DNA of 64,000 nucleotides from positions 1-64,000 of the forward strand of contig JADKAW010000018.1 of the NCBI GenBank assembly GCA_016719055.1. Direction: 5' to 3'. Numbering within the stretch: position 1 is the stretch's first letter; each line of letters starts with the position of its first letter. The notes beneath the pieces are model-generated. The model did no database searches. It worked only from the letters and a program-made list of their open reading frames with translations, and was not told the DNA's origin. Both the position numbers and the translations under genes were made by a program. This stretch comes from Candidatus Rhodoferax mariagerensis. GTDB lineage: Bacteria; Pseudomonadota; Gammaproteobacteria; Burkholderiales; Burkholderiaceae_C. Below, piece by piece: positions 1 to 9,300 of this stretch.

Positions 1-826
1 TCCACCACCATCACCTGAAACTGGCGCGGCAAAATTACCGACAGCATCGACAGCAGGGTCAAGGCAAACCACTGGTCCAGGCAAAGCCGCCGCCCTGGTC
101 CAGCCGCAACAAACCGGCCAGCGCGGGCACTGCCAGCGCCCGGGCAAACAGGTCGGCCAGGCCATCAAACAGGCCATACACCACAAACAGCCCGACCGCC
201 AGAAAGGCCACCAGCTTGATCACCGACTCAAAGGCAATGGCCGCCACCATGCCCTCATGCCGTTCGGTCGAGTCCAGATGCCGGGCCCCAAACACCATGG
301 TAAAGCCGGCCAGCGCCAGCGCCATGTAAAAGGTGCTGTCCTGGCTCCAGTGCACCGGCCCTGAAGCACCCGTGCCGGGCGCCGTGGTCAGCAAGGCATA
401 ACCGGCCGATACCGCCTTGAGCTGCAGGGCGATGTAGGGCACGATGCCGATCACCGCAATCAGCGTCACCAGACCGGCCAGCAGCGGACTTTTGCCATAA
501 CGGCTACCAATGAAGTCGGCAATCGAGGTGATGCGGTAGGTCTTGGCAATGCGAATCATCTTGCGCATCACCAGCCAGCCCAGCATCATGGCCAGCGTCG
601 GCCCCAGATAAATCGGCAAAAACCAGACCCCGCCCGAAGCCGCCCGACCAACGCTGCCAAAGTAAGTCCAGGCGGTGCAATACACCGCCAGCGACAAGGC
701 ATAAGTCCACGGGTTGGCAATGATGGAGCGCCCCTGCGCCGCCCGCCAGTCGCCAAAACTGGCCACCGCAAACAGCAGCAGCAGGTAGGCAAACGAGGCC
801 CCAATGACCAGCGCAGGCTGCAGCAT
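1..826 (-). CDS. Symporter-type sensor histidine kinase (CrbS/CbrA-like), 5' part, frameshifted near 71-80
   Basis: This is the N-terminal sodium:solute symporter module of a membrane histidine kinase; the kinase half lies beyond the left edge. The visible part has about seven hydrophobic segments and the motif YRITSIADFIGSRYGKS, typical of symporter-kinase hybrids such as CrbS and CbrA. I chose the ATG at 826 (MLQPALVIGA) because it sits just past the stop of the upstream 71-residue gene. The reading frame stops at 59-61, but a one-base shift near 71-80 reopens it as WFALTLLSMLSVILLPRQFQ, the expected family sequence, through to base 1. The gene is therefore broken by an indel, real or from sequencing. 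CrbS homologues control acetate uptake genes, which fits the symporters next door; that role is inferred. Confidence 0.75.
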
Positions 827-827
827 G

Positions 828-1043
828 TCAGTCGTCCTGCGCACCAAGGCCGGGCCGCTCCATCAGCCAGGCCAGGGCCAAAATCAGCAGCGCCCACAGC
901 GCAAACAGGGCCGCCGGAAACAGCGGCACGCCCCACACCGTGGTGTTGACATCCCACAGGCCCAACAGCGGAAAATTCAGCAGCAGGCAGCCGCAGCCAA
1001 ACAGGGCGACCAGGCGCTGCAGCGTCAGTTCCGGCAACATCAT
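828..1043 (-). CDS. Small two-helix membrane protein of unknown function
   Basis: This 71-residue hydrophobic protein has two likely transmembrane segments (around residues 9-27 and 38-58) and a short charged tail ending in GAQDD. Its stop codon lies one base before the ATG of the sensor kinase, so the two are almost certainly co-transcribed and perhaps translationally coupled. Starts at GTG 1046, ATG 1043 or ATG 1040 are all possible and no strong ribosome site decides between them. I do not recognise a named family. Position suggests an accessory subunit of the symporter-kinase, but nothing in the sequence proves it. Confidence 0.55.
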   Translation of the reverse strand: MMLPELTLQRLVALFGCGCLLLNFPLLGLWDVNTTVWGVPLFPAALFALWALLILALAWLMERPGLGAQDD

Positions 1044-1078
1044 CACAACCCGCTAATAAGAAGAGTGGCCTGGCCGGC

Positions 1079-1438
1079 TCAGGCCTTGCCTTTGGCCTTG
1101 AGCCAACTGGCGTGGGCATGGCGGCTGAGCGCAAAACTGGCAAAAAACTTGCACCAGATGGTGCTGCCGGCAATCGCGCTCCAGGTGCTGTAGTCCCAGT
1201 AACCGGTGACCACGGCCACAATCACGCAGACCAGCACCACCCCTGCCACCAGGTTGATGGCCATCTCGAAAGGCGCAAATTTCTCGGGGTTGGGCGGGGC
1301 CTCGCCACGCTTGACCGCCACTTCAGAAAAATCGCGGTTGACCACAATCCGCCAGGCCCGGCGCAGCCAGAAAAAACTAATGGGAAACAGCGCCAGAAAC
1401 AAAATCCACGTCATCGCGACGCTGATATCAAAAACCAT
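1079..1438 (-). CDS. Membrane protein of unknown function, between symporter and sensor kinase
   Basis: This 119-residue protein has an N-terminal hydrophobic helix (MVFDISVAMTWILFLALFPI), a basic segment and a second hydrophobic stretch around residues 60-80. The ATG at 1438 is preceded by GGAG at a good distance; the longer open frame to 1501 begins in the upstream spacer and is less likely. It is co-directional with the upstream VC_2705-type symporter and the downstream small membrane protein and kinase. That suggests one transport and sensing unit. I do not recognise a characterised family. Confidence 0.6.
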   Translation of the reverse strand: MVFDISVAMTWILFLALFPISFFWLRRAWRIVVNRDFSEVAVKRGEAPPNPEKFAPFEMAINLVAGVVLVCVIVAVVTGYWDYSTWSAIAGSTIWCKFFASFALSRHAHASWLKAKGKA

Positions 1439-1554
1439 GAAAGCTCCAGTTGAACTAAAAAGCCCTGCCGGCAAGACCGGCAGGGCCTGAATTGTCACCA
1501 CCGCCCAAACGGGCAGCCAGGGTGAGCCATCAAAGAGTCGTCAAGGCACTGCTG

Positions 1555-3360
1555 TCAATGGGCGCCGCCAACCAGCTTGGAGCCGCGTGGCGTGCGCACC
1601 GCCTCGACCATGTGCTGAATATGCGCAGGCGGCTCGGGGGTCATTTTGTCAACAGCGAAGGCCACGGCAAAGTTCACCAGCGCGCCAATTGCGCCAAAGG
1701 CTTCCGGCGTGATGCCAAAGAACGGATTGGCCCCGCCGATCAGCGGCAGGAAGTCGGTGCCCTTGATAAAGAAGATGCCCTTGTGTGCAAACACATAAAA
1801 CAGGGTGACAAACAGGCCTGCCAGCATGCCGGCCATGGCGCCTTCCTTGTTCATCTTTTTGCTGAAGATGCCCATCATGATGGCCGGAAACAGCGAGCTG
1901 GCGGCAATACCAAAGGCCAGCGCCACCGTACCTGCAGCAAACCCTGGCGGATTCAAGCCCAGCCAGCCCGATATCACAATTGCGACTGCCATGGCAATCT
2001 TGCCTGCCAGCAGTTCGCCCTTTTCGGAAATGTCCGGCACAAAGATGGTCTTGATCAGGTCGTGCGAGACCGCCGCCGAAATCGCCATCAGCAAACCCGC
2101 CGCCGTGGACAAGGCTGCGGCCAGACCGCCGGCTGCCACCAGGCCAATCACCCAGTTGGGCAGCAAGGCAATTTCCGGGTTGGCCAGCACAATGATGTCG
2201 GCATTCACCTCCAACTCATTGCCCTTCCAGCCGGCAGCAGTCGCTTTAGCCACGGCCGCTTCGTTCTTGGACTTGTCGTTGTAATACTGAATACGACCGT
2301 CAGCGTTCTTGTCGGTGAACTTCAGCAATCCGGTCTTTTCCCAGCGCTTCATCCAGTCCGGCCGGTCTTCGGCCTTGAGGCTGGCCTCGGGGGCGTACAG
2401 ATCGCCACCCTTGGCCACAGCAGTATTCACCGTGGCGTGGATATTGAGCTTGGCCATGGCTGCCACAGCCGGAGCCGTGGTGTACAAAATGGCAATAAAC
2501 ACCAGCGCCCAGCCCGCGCTTGAGCGTGCGTCCTTGACGGTCGGCACGGTAAAGAATCGCATGATGACGTGCGGCAGGCCGGCAGTTCCGATCATCAGCG
2601 ACATGGTGTAGACAAACATGTTCAGCGTGCTGCCGGCCGTGGTGGTGGTGTATTTGCCAAAACCCAGGTCGGTGACCACTGAATCGAGCTTGGCCAGCAG
2701 GGTGATATCGGTACCGCTGTAATTGCTGCCCAGGCCCAGCTGCGGCAGAAAGTTGCCGGTAAGCTGCAGCGAAATAAAGATCGCCGGAATGGTGTAGGCC
2801 AGAATCAGCACGATGTACTGCGCCACCTGGGTGTAGGTAATGCCTTTCATGCCGCCAAACACGGCGTACAAAAACACAATGCCCATACCAACATAAATAC
2901 CCACGTCGCTTGACACACCCAAAAAGCGCGCAAACGCCACACCCACACCGGTCATCTGGCCAATGATGTAGGTGATGGAAGCGGTCAGCAGGCAGACCAC
3001 GGCAATCAGGCTGGCCCCCTTGGAGTAGAAGCGGTCGCCAATAAACTGCGGCACGGTAAATTTGCCAAACTTGCGCAGGTAGGGTGCCAGCAACATGGCC
3101 AGCAGCACATAGCCGCCGGTCCAGCCCATCAGGAACAGGCCGCCGCCATAACCCATGTTGGCGATCAGGCCGGCCATCGAGATAAAGGAGGCAGCACTCA
3201 TCCAGTCAGCACCGGTAGCCATGCCGTTCGCGATCGGGTGAACGTTGCCGCCTGCTGAATAAAACTCGCCGGTGGTGCTGGCCCGTGTCCAGATGGCAAT
3301 GCCGATGTAGAGCGCAAAGCTCAAGCCCACCGTGACGTAAATTGTGGTTTGAAGATCCAT
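1555..3360 (-). CDS. Na+/solute symporter, VC_2705 type (large subunit)
   Basis: This is a 601-residue sodium:solute symporter family permease of about 13 transmembrane helices, probably importing a small carboxylate such as acetate with Na+. Family hallmarks include the substrate-site segment GMATGADWMSAASFISMAG and the helix GLAAALSTAAGLLMAISAA. A hydrophilic insert at about residues 320-385 contains an EF-hand-like loop, DKNADGRIQYYN (about 350-361), known from the VC_2705 subfamily. The upstream gene is the DUF4212 small subunit, separated by 12 bases, which is the expected pairing. The substrate cannot be told from sequence. Confidence 0.88.
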   Translation of the reverse strand: MDLQTTIYVTVGLSFALYIGIAIWTRASTTGEFYSAGGNVHPIANGMATGADWMSAASFISMAGLIANMGYGGGLFLMGWTGGYVLLAMLLAPYLRKFGKFTVPQFIGDRFYSKGASLIAVVCLLTASITYIIGQMTGVGVAFARFLGVSSDVGIYVGMGIVFLYAVFGGMKGITYTQVAQYIVLILAYTIPAIFISLQLTGNFLPQLGLGSNYSGTDITLLAKLDSVVTDLGFGKYTTTTAGSTLNMFVYTMSLMIGTAGLPHVIMRFFTVPTVKDARSSAGWALVFIAILYTTAPAVAAMAKLNIHATVNTAVAKGGDLYAPEASLKAEDRPDWMKRWEKTGLLKFTDKNADGRIQYYNDKSKNEAAVAKATAAGWKGNELEVNADIIVLANPEIALLPNWVIGLVAAGGLAAALSTAAGLLMAISAAVSHDLIKTIFVPDISEKGELLAGKIAMAVAIVISGWLGLNPPGFAAGTVALAFGIAASSLFPAIMMGIFSKKMNKEGAMAGMLAGLFVTLFYVFAHKGIFFIKGTDFLPLIGGANPFFGITPEAFGAIGALVNFAVAFAVDKMTPEPPAHIQHMVEAVRTPRGSKLVGGAH

Positions 3361-3372
3361 GATTGCGAGTCC

Positions 3373-3633
3373 TTATTTCTCTTGAACATCAAACTTGATG
3401 TCGAGATTGTTCATACGCCAGGCGTAATAAAAGATCTGGCCCACAAAGAAGTACATGGCGCCCTGGTGGGCAAACCAGAACCCGAGCGGGTAGCCACCAA
3501 GGTGGAACTGATTAAAAAACTCAACAAACAAGATACCCGCCCCGAAAGCCACCAGAAACCAGAGGATCAATACGTTCCTCAGCAGTTTCAGGGTTTCTTT
3601 CCAGTAGGCGGCGCCGCCTAAGTCTTCCTTCAT
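3373..3633 (-). CDS. DUF4212 symporter small subunit
   Basis: This 86-residue protein with two transmembrane helices belongs to DUF4212, the putative small subunit of the VC_2705-type solute:sodium symporter encoded immediately downstream. The ATG at 3633 (MKEDLGGAAY) is preceded by GAGGAG at ideal spacing, so the longer frame reaching 3675 is rejected. The motif GGYPLGFWFAHQGAMYFFV is characteristic of the family. It probably stabilises or targets the large subunit in the inner membrane. Confidence 0.88.
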   Translation of the reverse strand: MKEDLGGAAYWKETLKLLRNVLILWFLVAFGAGILFVEFFNQFHLGGYPLGFWFAHQGAMYFFVGQIFYYAWRMNNLDIKFDVQEK

Positions 3634-3954
3634 GAAATCTCCTCGAAATTTTGAAAAAAAATTTGGCAACGCCAAAGGGTTGCCCCGTTACATTGCGTGG
3701 CTTGTGGCCCCGCTGTTGCGGAGCGGACTATTGAATTGCTGGCTTACAGTTTTCTGATAAGTAGAGCCTGCGCAAGGGAATCAAGGGTAAACACTTACAG
3801 AATACTTTCGACTAGAGCGTTTGCCGTGGCGAAACCCGCCTGAACCGCCCAATGATCAAACAAAAATCAAGGGTTTGGGTCAGTCGCTGGTAAGTAGTTG
3901 GTAAGTACTGACCCTTAACCTCGCGCCCGTCACAATTTACAAGGAGACACTTTC
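3634..3954. promoter_or_regulatory. Divergent control region with dyad and helically phased direct repeat
   Basis: This 321-base spacer lies between the DUF4212/symporter genes and the DUF485/actP genes, so it must hold divergent promoters. Bases 3877-3884 (GGGTCAGT) are mirrored by 3907-3914 (ACTGACCC). Between the arms, TGGTAAGTA occurs at 3888 and again at 3899, exactly 11 bases apart, one helical turn. This looks like a binding site for a dimeric activator or repressor of uptake genes. AAGGAG precedes the ATG at 3955. No gene was found in the spacer. Confidence 0.5.
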
Positions 3955-4263
3955 ATGGCTGACGATTTGATAACCCGGGTTACCAGTAACCCCAAATACC
4001 AGGAGCTAAAGTCCAAGCGGCATAGCTTTGGCTGGATGCTGACCATCCTGATGATGCTCGCCTACTACGGCTTCATCTTGCTGGTGGCGTTCAATAAACC
4101 CCTGCTGGCCAGCAAGATTGGGTCAGGTGTGATCACACTCGGCATGCCACTGGGCATTGGTGTGATTGTGTTCACCATCATCATCACCAACATTTATGTC
4201 CGTCGCGCCAACAGCGAGTTCGACGACCTGACTGCACAAGTTACAAAGGCAGCCCTGAAATGA
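3955..4263 (+). CDS. yjcH: DUF485 membrane protein (YjcH-like)
   Basis: This 102-residue inner-membrane protein of the DUF485 family has two transmembrane helices (about residues 27-48 and 61-83) and soluble ends. In Escherichia coli the homologue YjcH is encoded between acs and actP. Here its stop codon overlaps the ATG of actP (ATGA at 4260-4263), indicating translational coupling. A clear AAGGAG lies upstream. It is likely an accessory component of acetate/glycolate permease expression or stability; its molecular role is not established. Confidence 0.85.
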   Translation: MADDLITRVTSNPKYQELKSKRHSFGWMLTILMMLAYYGFILLVAFNKPLLASKIGSGVITLGMPLGIGVIVFTIIITNIYVRRANSEFDDLTAQVTKAALK

Positions 4264-5952
4264 CCCATCTCACTAAATATAAGAGCGCTCTGGCGTTATT
4301 CGCGCTGTTGGTCGCCTGTGGCGTCGCGTTGGCCGCGGGTGCCGATTTAGGTCAAGCCCAAAAGCAGGCCACCAATTGGGTGGCGATCGCCATGTTTGGG
4401 GCTTTCGTGGCCGGCACACTGTGGATCACCAAGTGGGCCGCCGCCAAGACCAAAAGTGCAGCTGACTTCTACACCGCGGGCGGCGGCATCACCGGTTTCC
4501 AGAATGGCCTGGCGATTGCTGGCGACTACATGTCAGCCGCGTCGTTTCTGGGTATTTCGGGCCTGGTGTTTGCCAACGGCTTTGACGGCTTGATCTTCTC
4601 GATCGGCTGGCTGGTCGGCTGGCCCATCATCACCTTTCTGATGGCCGAACGCCTGCGTAACCTGGGCAAGTTTACCTTTGCCGACGTGGCTGGTTACCGT
4701 TTTGCTCAAACCCCCATCCGCGTGTTTGCAGCCAGCGGTTCGCTGGTGGTGGTGGCGTTTTACATGATTGCCCAGATGGTCGGTGCCGGTCAGCTCATCA
4801 AGCTGCTGTTTGGTCTGGAATACCTCTACGCCGAAATCCTGGTGGGTACCATCATGATGATGTATGTGCTGTTCGGTGGCATGACCGCCACCACCTGGGT
4901 GCAGATCATCAAGGCTTGTATGTTGCTCGGCGGTGCCACCTTCATGGCCTTCTCGGTGCTGCTGCAATTTGGTTTCTCTCCTGAAGCCATGTTTGTCAAG
5001 GCGATTGAAGTGCACTCCAAAAAAAGAAGCCATCATGGGCCCGGGCGCGCTGATCAAGGACCCGGTCTCGGCGATCTCGGTGGGGATGGCGCTGATGTTT
5101 GGTACCGCCGGTTTGCCGCACATTCTGATGCGTTTCTTTACTGTGCCAAGCGCCAAGGCAGCCCGCTCGTCAGTCGGCTGGGCCACCACCTGGATCGGCT
5201 ACTTCTACATCCTGACCTTCATCATCGGTTTTGGCGCCATCACCAACCTGATTCCCAACCCGGCTGATTACTTTGTCGGTGGCGAAATTGCCAAGGGCTT
5301 GCAAGGCGGCGGCAACATGGCTGCGGTGCATCTGTCCAAGGCAGTGGGCGGCAATGTGTTCATGGGCTTTATCTCTGCCGTGGCCTTTGCAACCATTCTG
5401 GCGGTGGTGGCTGGCTTGACGCTGTCAGGTGCCTCTGCTGTTTCACATGACTTGTATGCATCCGTATGGCGCAAAGGCCGTGTGGACCAGGCTGATGAGT
5501 TGCGTGTTTCCAAGATCACCACCGTTGCCTTGGGTGTGATTGCCGTTACGCTGGGTATCGCGTTCGAGAAAGAAAACGTCGCTTACATGGTGATGCTGGC
5601 CTTTGTGATTGCCGCTTCTGCCAACTTCCCGGTGCTGTTCATGTCGGTGTTGTGGAAAGACTGCACCACCAAAGGCGCGGTTGCTGGTGGTTTTGTCGGC
5701 TTGATCATGGCTGTGACCTTGACCATTGGCTCCAAGAGCGTCTGGGTGGCGGTGATGAAATACCCCGATGGTTCGCAATGGTTCCCGTATGACTCAGCGG
5801 CCATCTTCTCGATCCCTGCTGCATTCATCACCATCTGGCTGGTGTCTCTGATGGACAGGAGCGATCGCGCTGCGATCGACCGTGCTGCTTATCCGGCCCA
5901 AGAAATCCGTTCTGAAACCGGTATCGGTGCTGAGACGGGCGGCGGCCACTAA
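4260..5952 (+). CDS. actP: Acetate/glycolate:cation symporter ActP, one-base frameshift near 5020
   Basis: This sodium:solute symporter takes up acetate and similar short acids. The first frame (4260 to about 5020) carries an N-terminal hydrophobic segment and FYTAGGGITGFQNGLAIAGD, typical of ActP. It then runs out of frame after EVHSKK. The rest continues in the next frame as KKEAIMGPGALIKDPVSAIS and ends at 5952. The break falls in a run of seven A at about 5020-5026; six would restore one protein of about 560 residues, the usual ActP length. This is therefore either a homopolymer sequencing error or a recent inactivating insertion. A strong intrinsic terminator follows. Confidence 0.85.
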
Positions 5953-6008
5953 GCTGCTGTGTTAAACAGGTGGGCAGTTCGATTGCCCGTCTGTTGTTGA
6001 AATCGAAG

Positions 6009-6043
6009 GGACTGCAAGCTTGCGCTTGCAGTCCTTTTTTTTT
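6009..6043 (+). terminator. Intrinsic terminator after actP
   Basis: A perfect 11-base-pair stem (6009-6019 with 6024-6034, loop TTGC) is followed by nine T residues. It ends transcription of the DUF485-actP unit. Confidence 0.93.
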
Positions 6044-6108
6044 CGAGGGCTTGGGCAAGGTGAGCTGATTGTTGTTGCTGCTGGTGCGCGATGTTGCCCT
6101 CAAAAAAA

Positions 6109-6145
6109 ATAGCGCCAGACGTATTACCAGTAAGGGTTGCCGCCC
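6109..6145 (+). repeat. Short palindromic repeat, diverged copy
   Basis: ATAGC at 6109, then 20 bases ending in GTAA, then GGGTTGCCGCCC. The spacing matches the other copies exactly but the right part has diverged. Confidence 0.5.
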
Positions 6146-6225
6146 GTTTTGTCCTGATCAAGAACTGTGAGTCCTCAGGTGCAGCTGTCTGGCGCGCAAA
6201 TGACGATGCTGCGGCGCAGTTTTTT

Positions 6226-6273
6226 ATAGCTAAAATGGCCTGTAGCCCTTATGCATAAAGCGCAAGCCGCTAT
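6226..6273 (-). repeat. Short palindromic repeat, intergenic copy
   Basis: Read on the minus strand: ATAGC, 20 bases including TTGCGCTTTATGCATAA, then GGGCTACAGGCCATTTT and a closing GCTAT. It is one of the best-preserved copies and shows inverted ends (ATAGC and GCTAT). Confidence 0.8.
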
Positions 6274-6343
6274 CTTTTATGTAGTTTTCCTGGGTCTGTG
6301 CAACAGCCAGCCCCATCTCGGCCTTGCCTTGATTCAACGGCCT

Positions 6344-9300
6344 TTATCGCTGCTGCCGGCAGTGATGCAACAGTGCTTTTAACTGCACCGCCAAGGAATC
6401 TCGCAACGCATGCAATTCAGGCAGACACGCCAGGGCAGCCGGGTTGCAGCCGCTGGCATGCAGTTGCAGCATCTTGTCTGCCAGCAAATGCACCTGTCGG
6501 TGCAGCCGCTCGATGGCCTGGAAAGTCGGCTGCTGACCATGGCGCACCTGGCACTCGCCGTTCAGCCACCGACCAAAGCGGCAAAGCTGCTCATCTGGCG
6601 GTGCCGCTTCGCGCTCACCTTGGATGAAGGCCTCAAACGCCACGATCCAGGCGCGATGCTCCACGCCGGCAAACAGCAGTGGTAGATCGTCGCGGTTGAC
6701 GCAGGCGTGATCAAGCCAGACCGGGTCAGGATGCCAGGTTGCTGCCCAGGCGGGCACATCGGTACCTGGCATGGGCCGTGCGATGCCAAAGCCCTGAGCC
6801 AGTTCGCAGCCCAGTTGCAGCAGCATTTCGCCATGTTCCACGGTCTCGACGCCTTCGGCGATGACCTCGCGGTCGAAAGCTCTGGACAAACCGATCACCC
6901 CTTCAAGAATGGCCAGGTCATCGGGGTCATCAAGCATGTCGCGCACAAAACTCTGATCGATCTTGAGCTGGCTCACCGGCAGGCGCTTGAGGTAGGTCAG
7001 TGAAGAATAACCAGTGCCAAAATCATCCAGGGCAAACTTCATACCCAGTTCCCGGCAGAACTCAATGATCCGGGAAACACGGGCCAGGTCTTCAAGCGCG
7101 CTGGTTTCCAGCACCTCGAGCTCAAGATCGCCCGGCCGCTGCTCAGGATGTGCCGCCAGCAGCGCACGCAGGCGCTCAACAAAGTTGGCCTGCTGCAACT
7201 GGCGAGCCCCCACATTGACGCTGACCGGAATATTCAGCCCGGCCTTGCGCCACTGTGCCATCTGGTTCAAAGCGCTGGCAATCACCCATTCGCCGATATC
7301 AACAGCCAGCGGATGGTCTTCGATCACCGGCAAAAACTGGGCCGGTGGCAACAGGCCTTTTTCTGGGTGTTGCCAGCGGATCAAAGCCTCGGTGCCAATC
7401 ACCTGCCCGGTGCGCATGTTGACCTTGGGTTGGTAATGGAGCACAAATTCCTGCTCGGTCAGGGCGCGGCGGATGCGCTCCAGGCTTTCGTGATGGCCGC
7501 GCAGGTTGTTGTCTTGCTCGGCGTCAAAGATGTGATAACGGTTCTTGCCGGCCAGCTTGGCCTTGTACATCGCCTGATCAGACTGGCGTAGCAATTGATC
7601 GGCATCCACCTCGGTGGCCTGTGGGTAGTAGGTGACACCAATACTGGCCGAAACCTGCAGTGTGTAGTCGCCACGCTGAACGGGCAGGGCAGCGGCATCG
7701 AGCAGACGGCCAAGCATCAGCGTGCTGGCCGCCACATCCGCCAGATCAATCAGCACGGCAACAAACTCATCGCCTCCCAGGCGTGCCAGCGTGTCGCCTT
7801 CGCGCAGCGACTCCTTCATGTGGGCAGACAAGGTGACCAGCAACTGGTCGCCGGCATCGTGACCATGCCGATCGTTGATCGCTTTAAAGCCATCGAGGTC
7901 GAGATAGGCCACCGCCAGCAGTTGTCCGCGCCGCTGGGCCTGCACCATGGCCTGATGCAGCCGGTCGGCAAAGAGCACTCGGTTGGGCAGGGTGGTCAGC
8001 ACGTCATAGTGGGCGATGTGTTCGAGCTGACGCTCGTGTTCCTTGAGGGCGGTGATATCAGAGAACAGCGCCACATACTGCAGCACCGCACCACTGGCAT
8101 CACGCACGGCGCTGATGGTCTGCATCTCGGGATAGACATCGCCGTTTTTGCGCCGGTTCCAGATTTCACCGTACCAATGGCCTTTTTCGTGCAGGCTGCG
8201 CCACAGGGCTGCGTAGAAGTCGTTGTCTTGCCGATCAGATTTCAGCAGGCGCGAGTTCTGACCGAGCACTTCGTCGCGCGCGTAACCGGTGATGTGGCTA
8301 AACGCCGCATTGACCTCAATGATCGTGCCATCTGCCGCAGTGATCATGATGCCCTCGCGGGCATGGGAGAAAACGCTGGCCGACAGCAGCAGTTGCTCTT
8401 GCTCCTGCTTGCGCAGGGTGATATCACGCGCCGAGCCCACCGTGCCGATGACGGTGCCGTTGTTGTCGACGAACGGGGCCTTGTGCACATCGAGGTAAAG
8501 TAATTTGCCTTTGACGTTGCCGAACTCTTCGAACACCGACGGCCCGCCGCGCTCCAGGGTGAGCGTGTCCGAATCCTGGCAAAGCTCACCAAATGTATGC
8601 CACTGGGGGCGATCAGGACAAGCCGCACGTTCGCGCTGGGCAAAAAACAGGTCGGTCTTGCCCAGCGGTTCATCCGTATCACTGGCATTGAGCAGCTGGG
8701 CGCAGATCGCCCGGTTGGCAAAGATATAGCGCTTATTGAGGTCTTTCGCCCAAATCATGTCCGGCACGTTGTCGCACATCAGGCGCAGCATGGAAGCCAG
8801 ATTGCGCGACTGCTCCTCGCTGATGCGCACGGCTTCTTCAATTGCCTTGCGCGCCGTGATGTTCATCGAGGTGCCGACTGCGAGCAGGGCTTGTCCATCG
8901 GGACCACGCTGGACAATCCGGGCCCGGCTGTGAATCCATTGGAATTCGCCTGCCTTGCCTGCCATTCGGTATTCCATATCAAATACCGAACCGTCAGGCT
9001 TTAGGGCTTGTGCGACCTGAGCCTGAAATGACGCCAGGTCGTCGGGATGCACACGCTCGATCCATTCGTGCAAACTGCCTGGTGCCTGTTCTACGTCCAG
9101 GCCCAATCTGGACAACAACGCTTGCTCATACAGCAGCCGCTGGCTGACGAAATCAAGTTCCCAAAGCACCAGTTGAGCCACTTCAACGGCCATGTTCAGG
9201 TTGCGCTCGGCGCGTTTTCGTTCGCTGATGTCCCGGCCCACAATGACCAGTGCGTGGCGCTGGTGTTGCGCATCGAACAGCGGTACCTTGATCATGTCGA

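Larger units (their letters stand above)
5953..6343. other. Intergenic region with terminator and two oppositely oriented short repeats
   Basis: No coding gene was found in these 391 bases. They hold the actP terminator (6009-6043), one diverged copy of the short palindromic repeat on the plus strand (6109-6145) and one well-matched copy on the minus strand (6226-6273). The rest is unremarkable spacer between two convergent genes. Confidence 0.6.
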
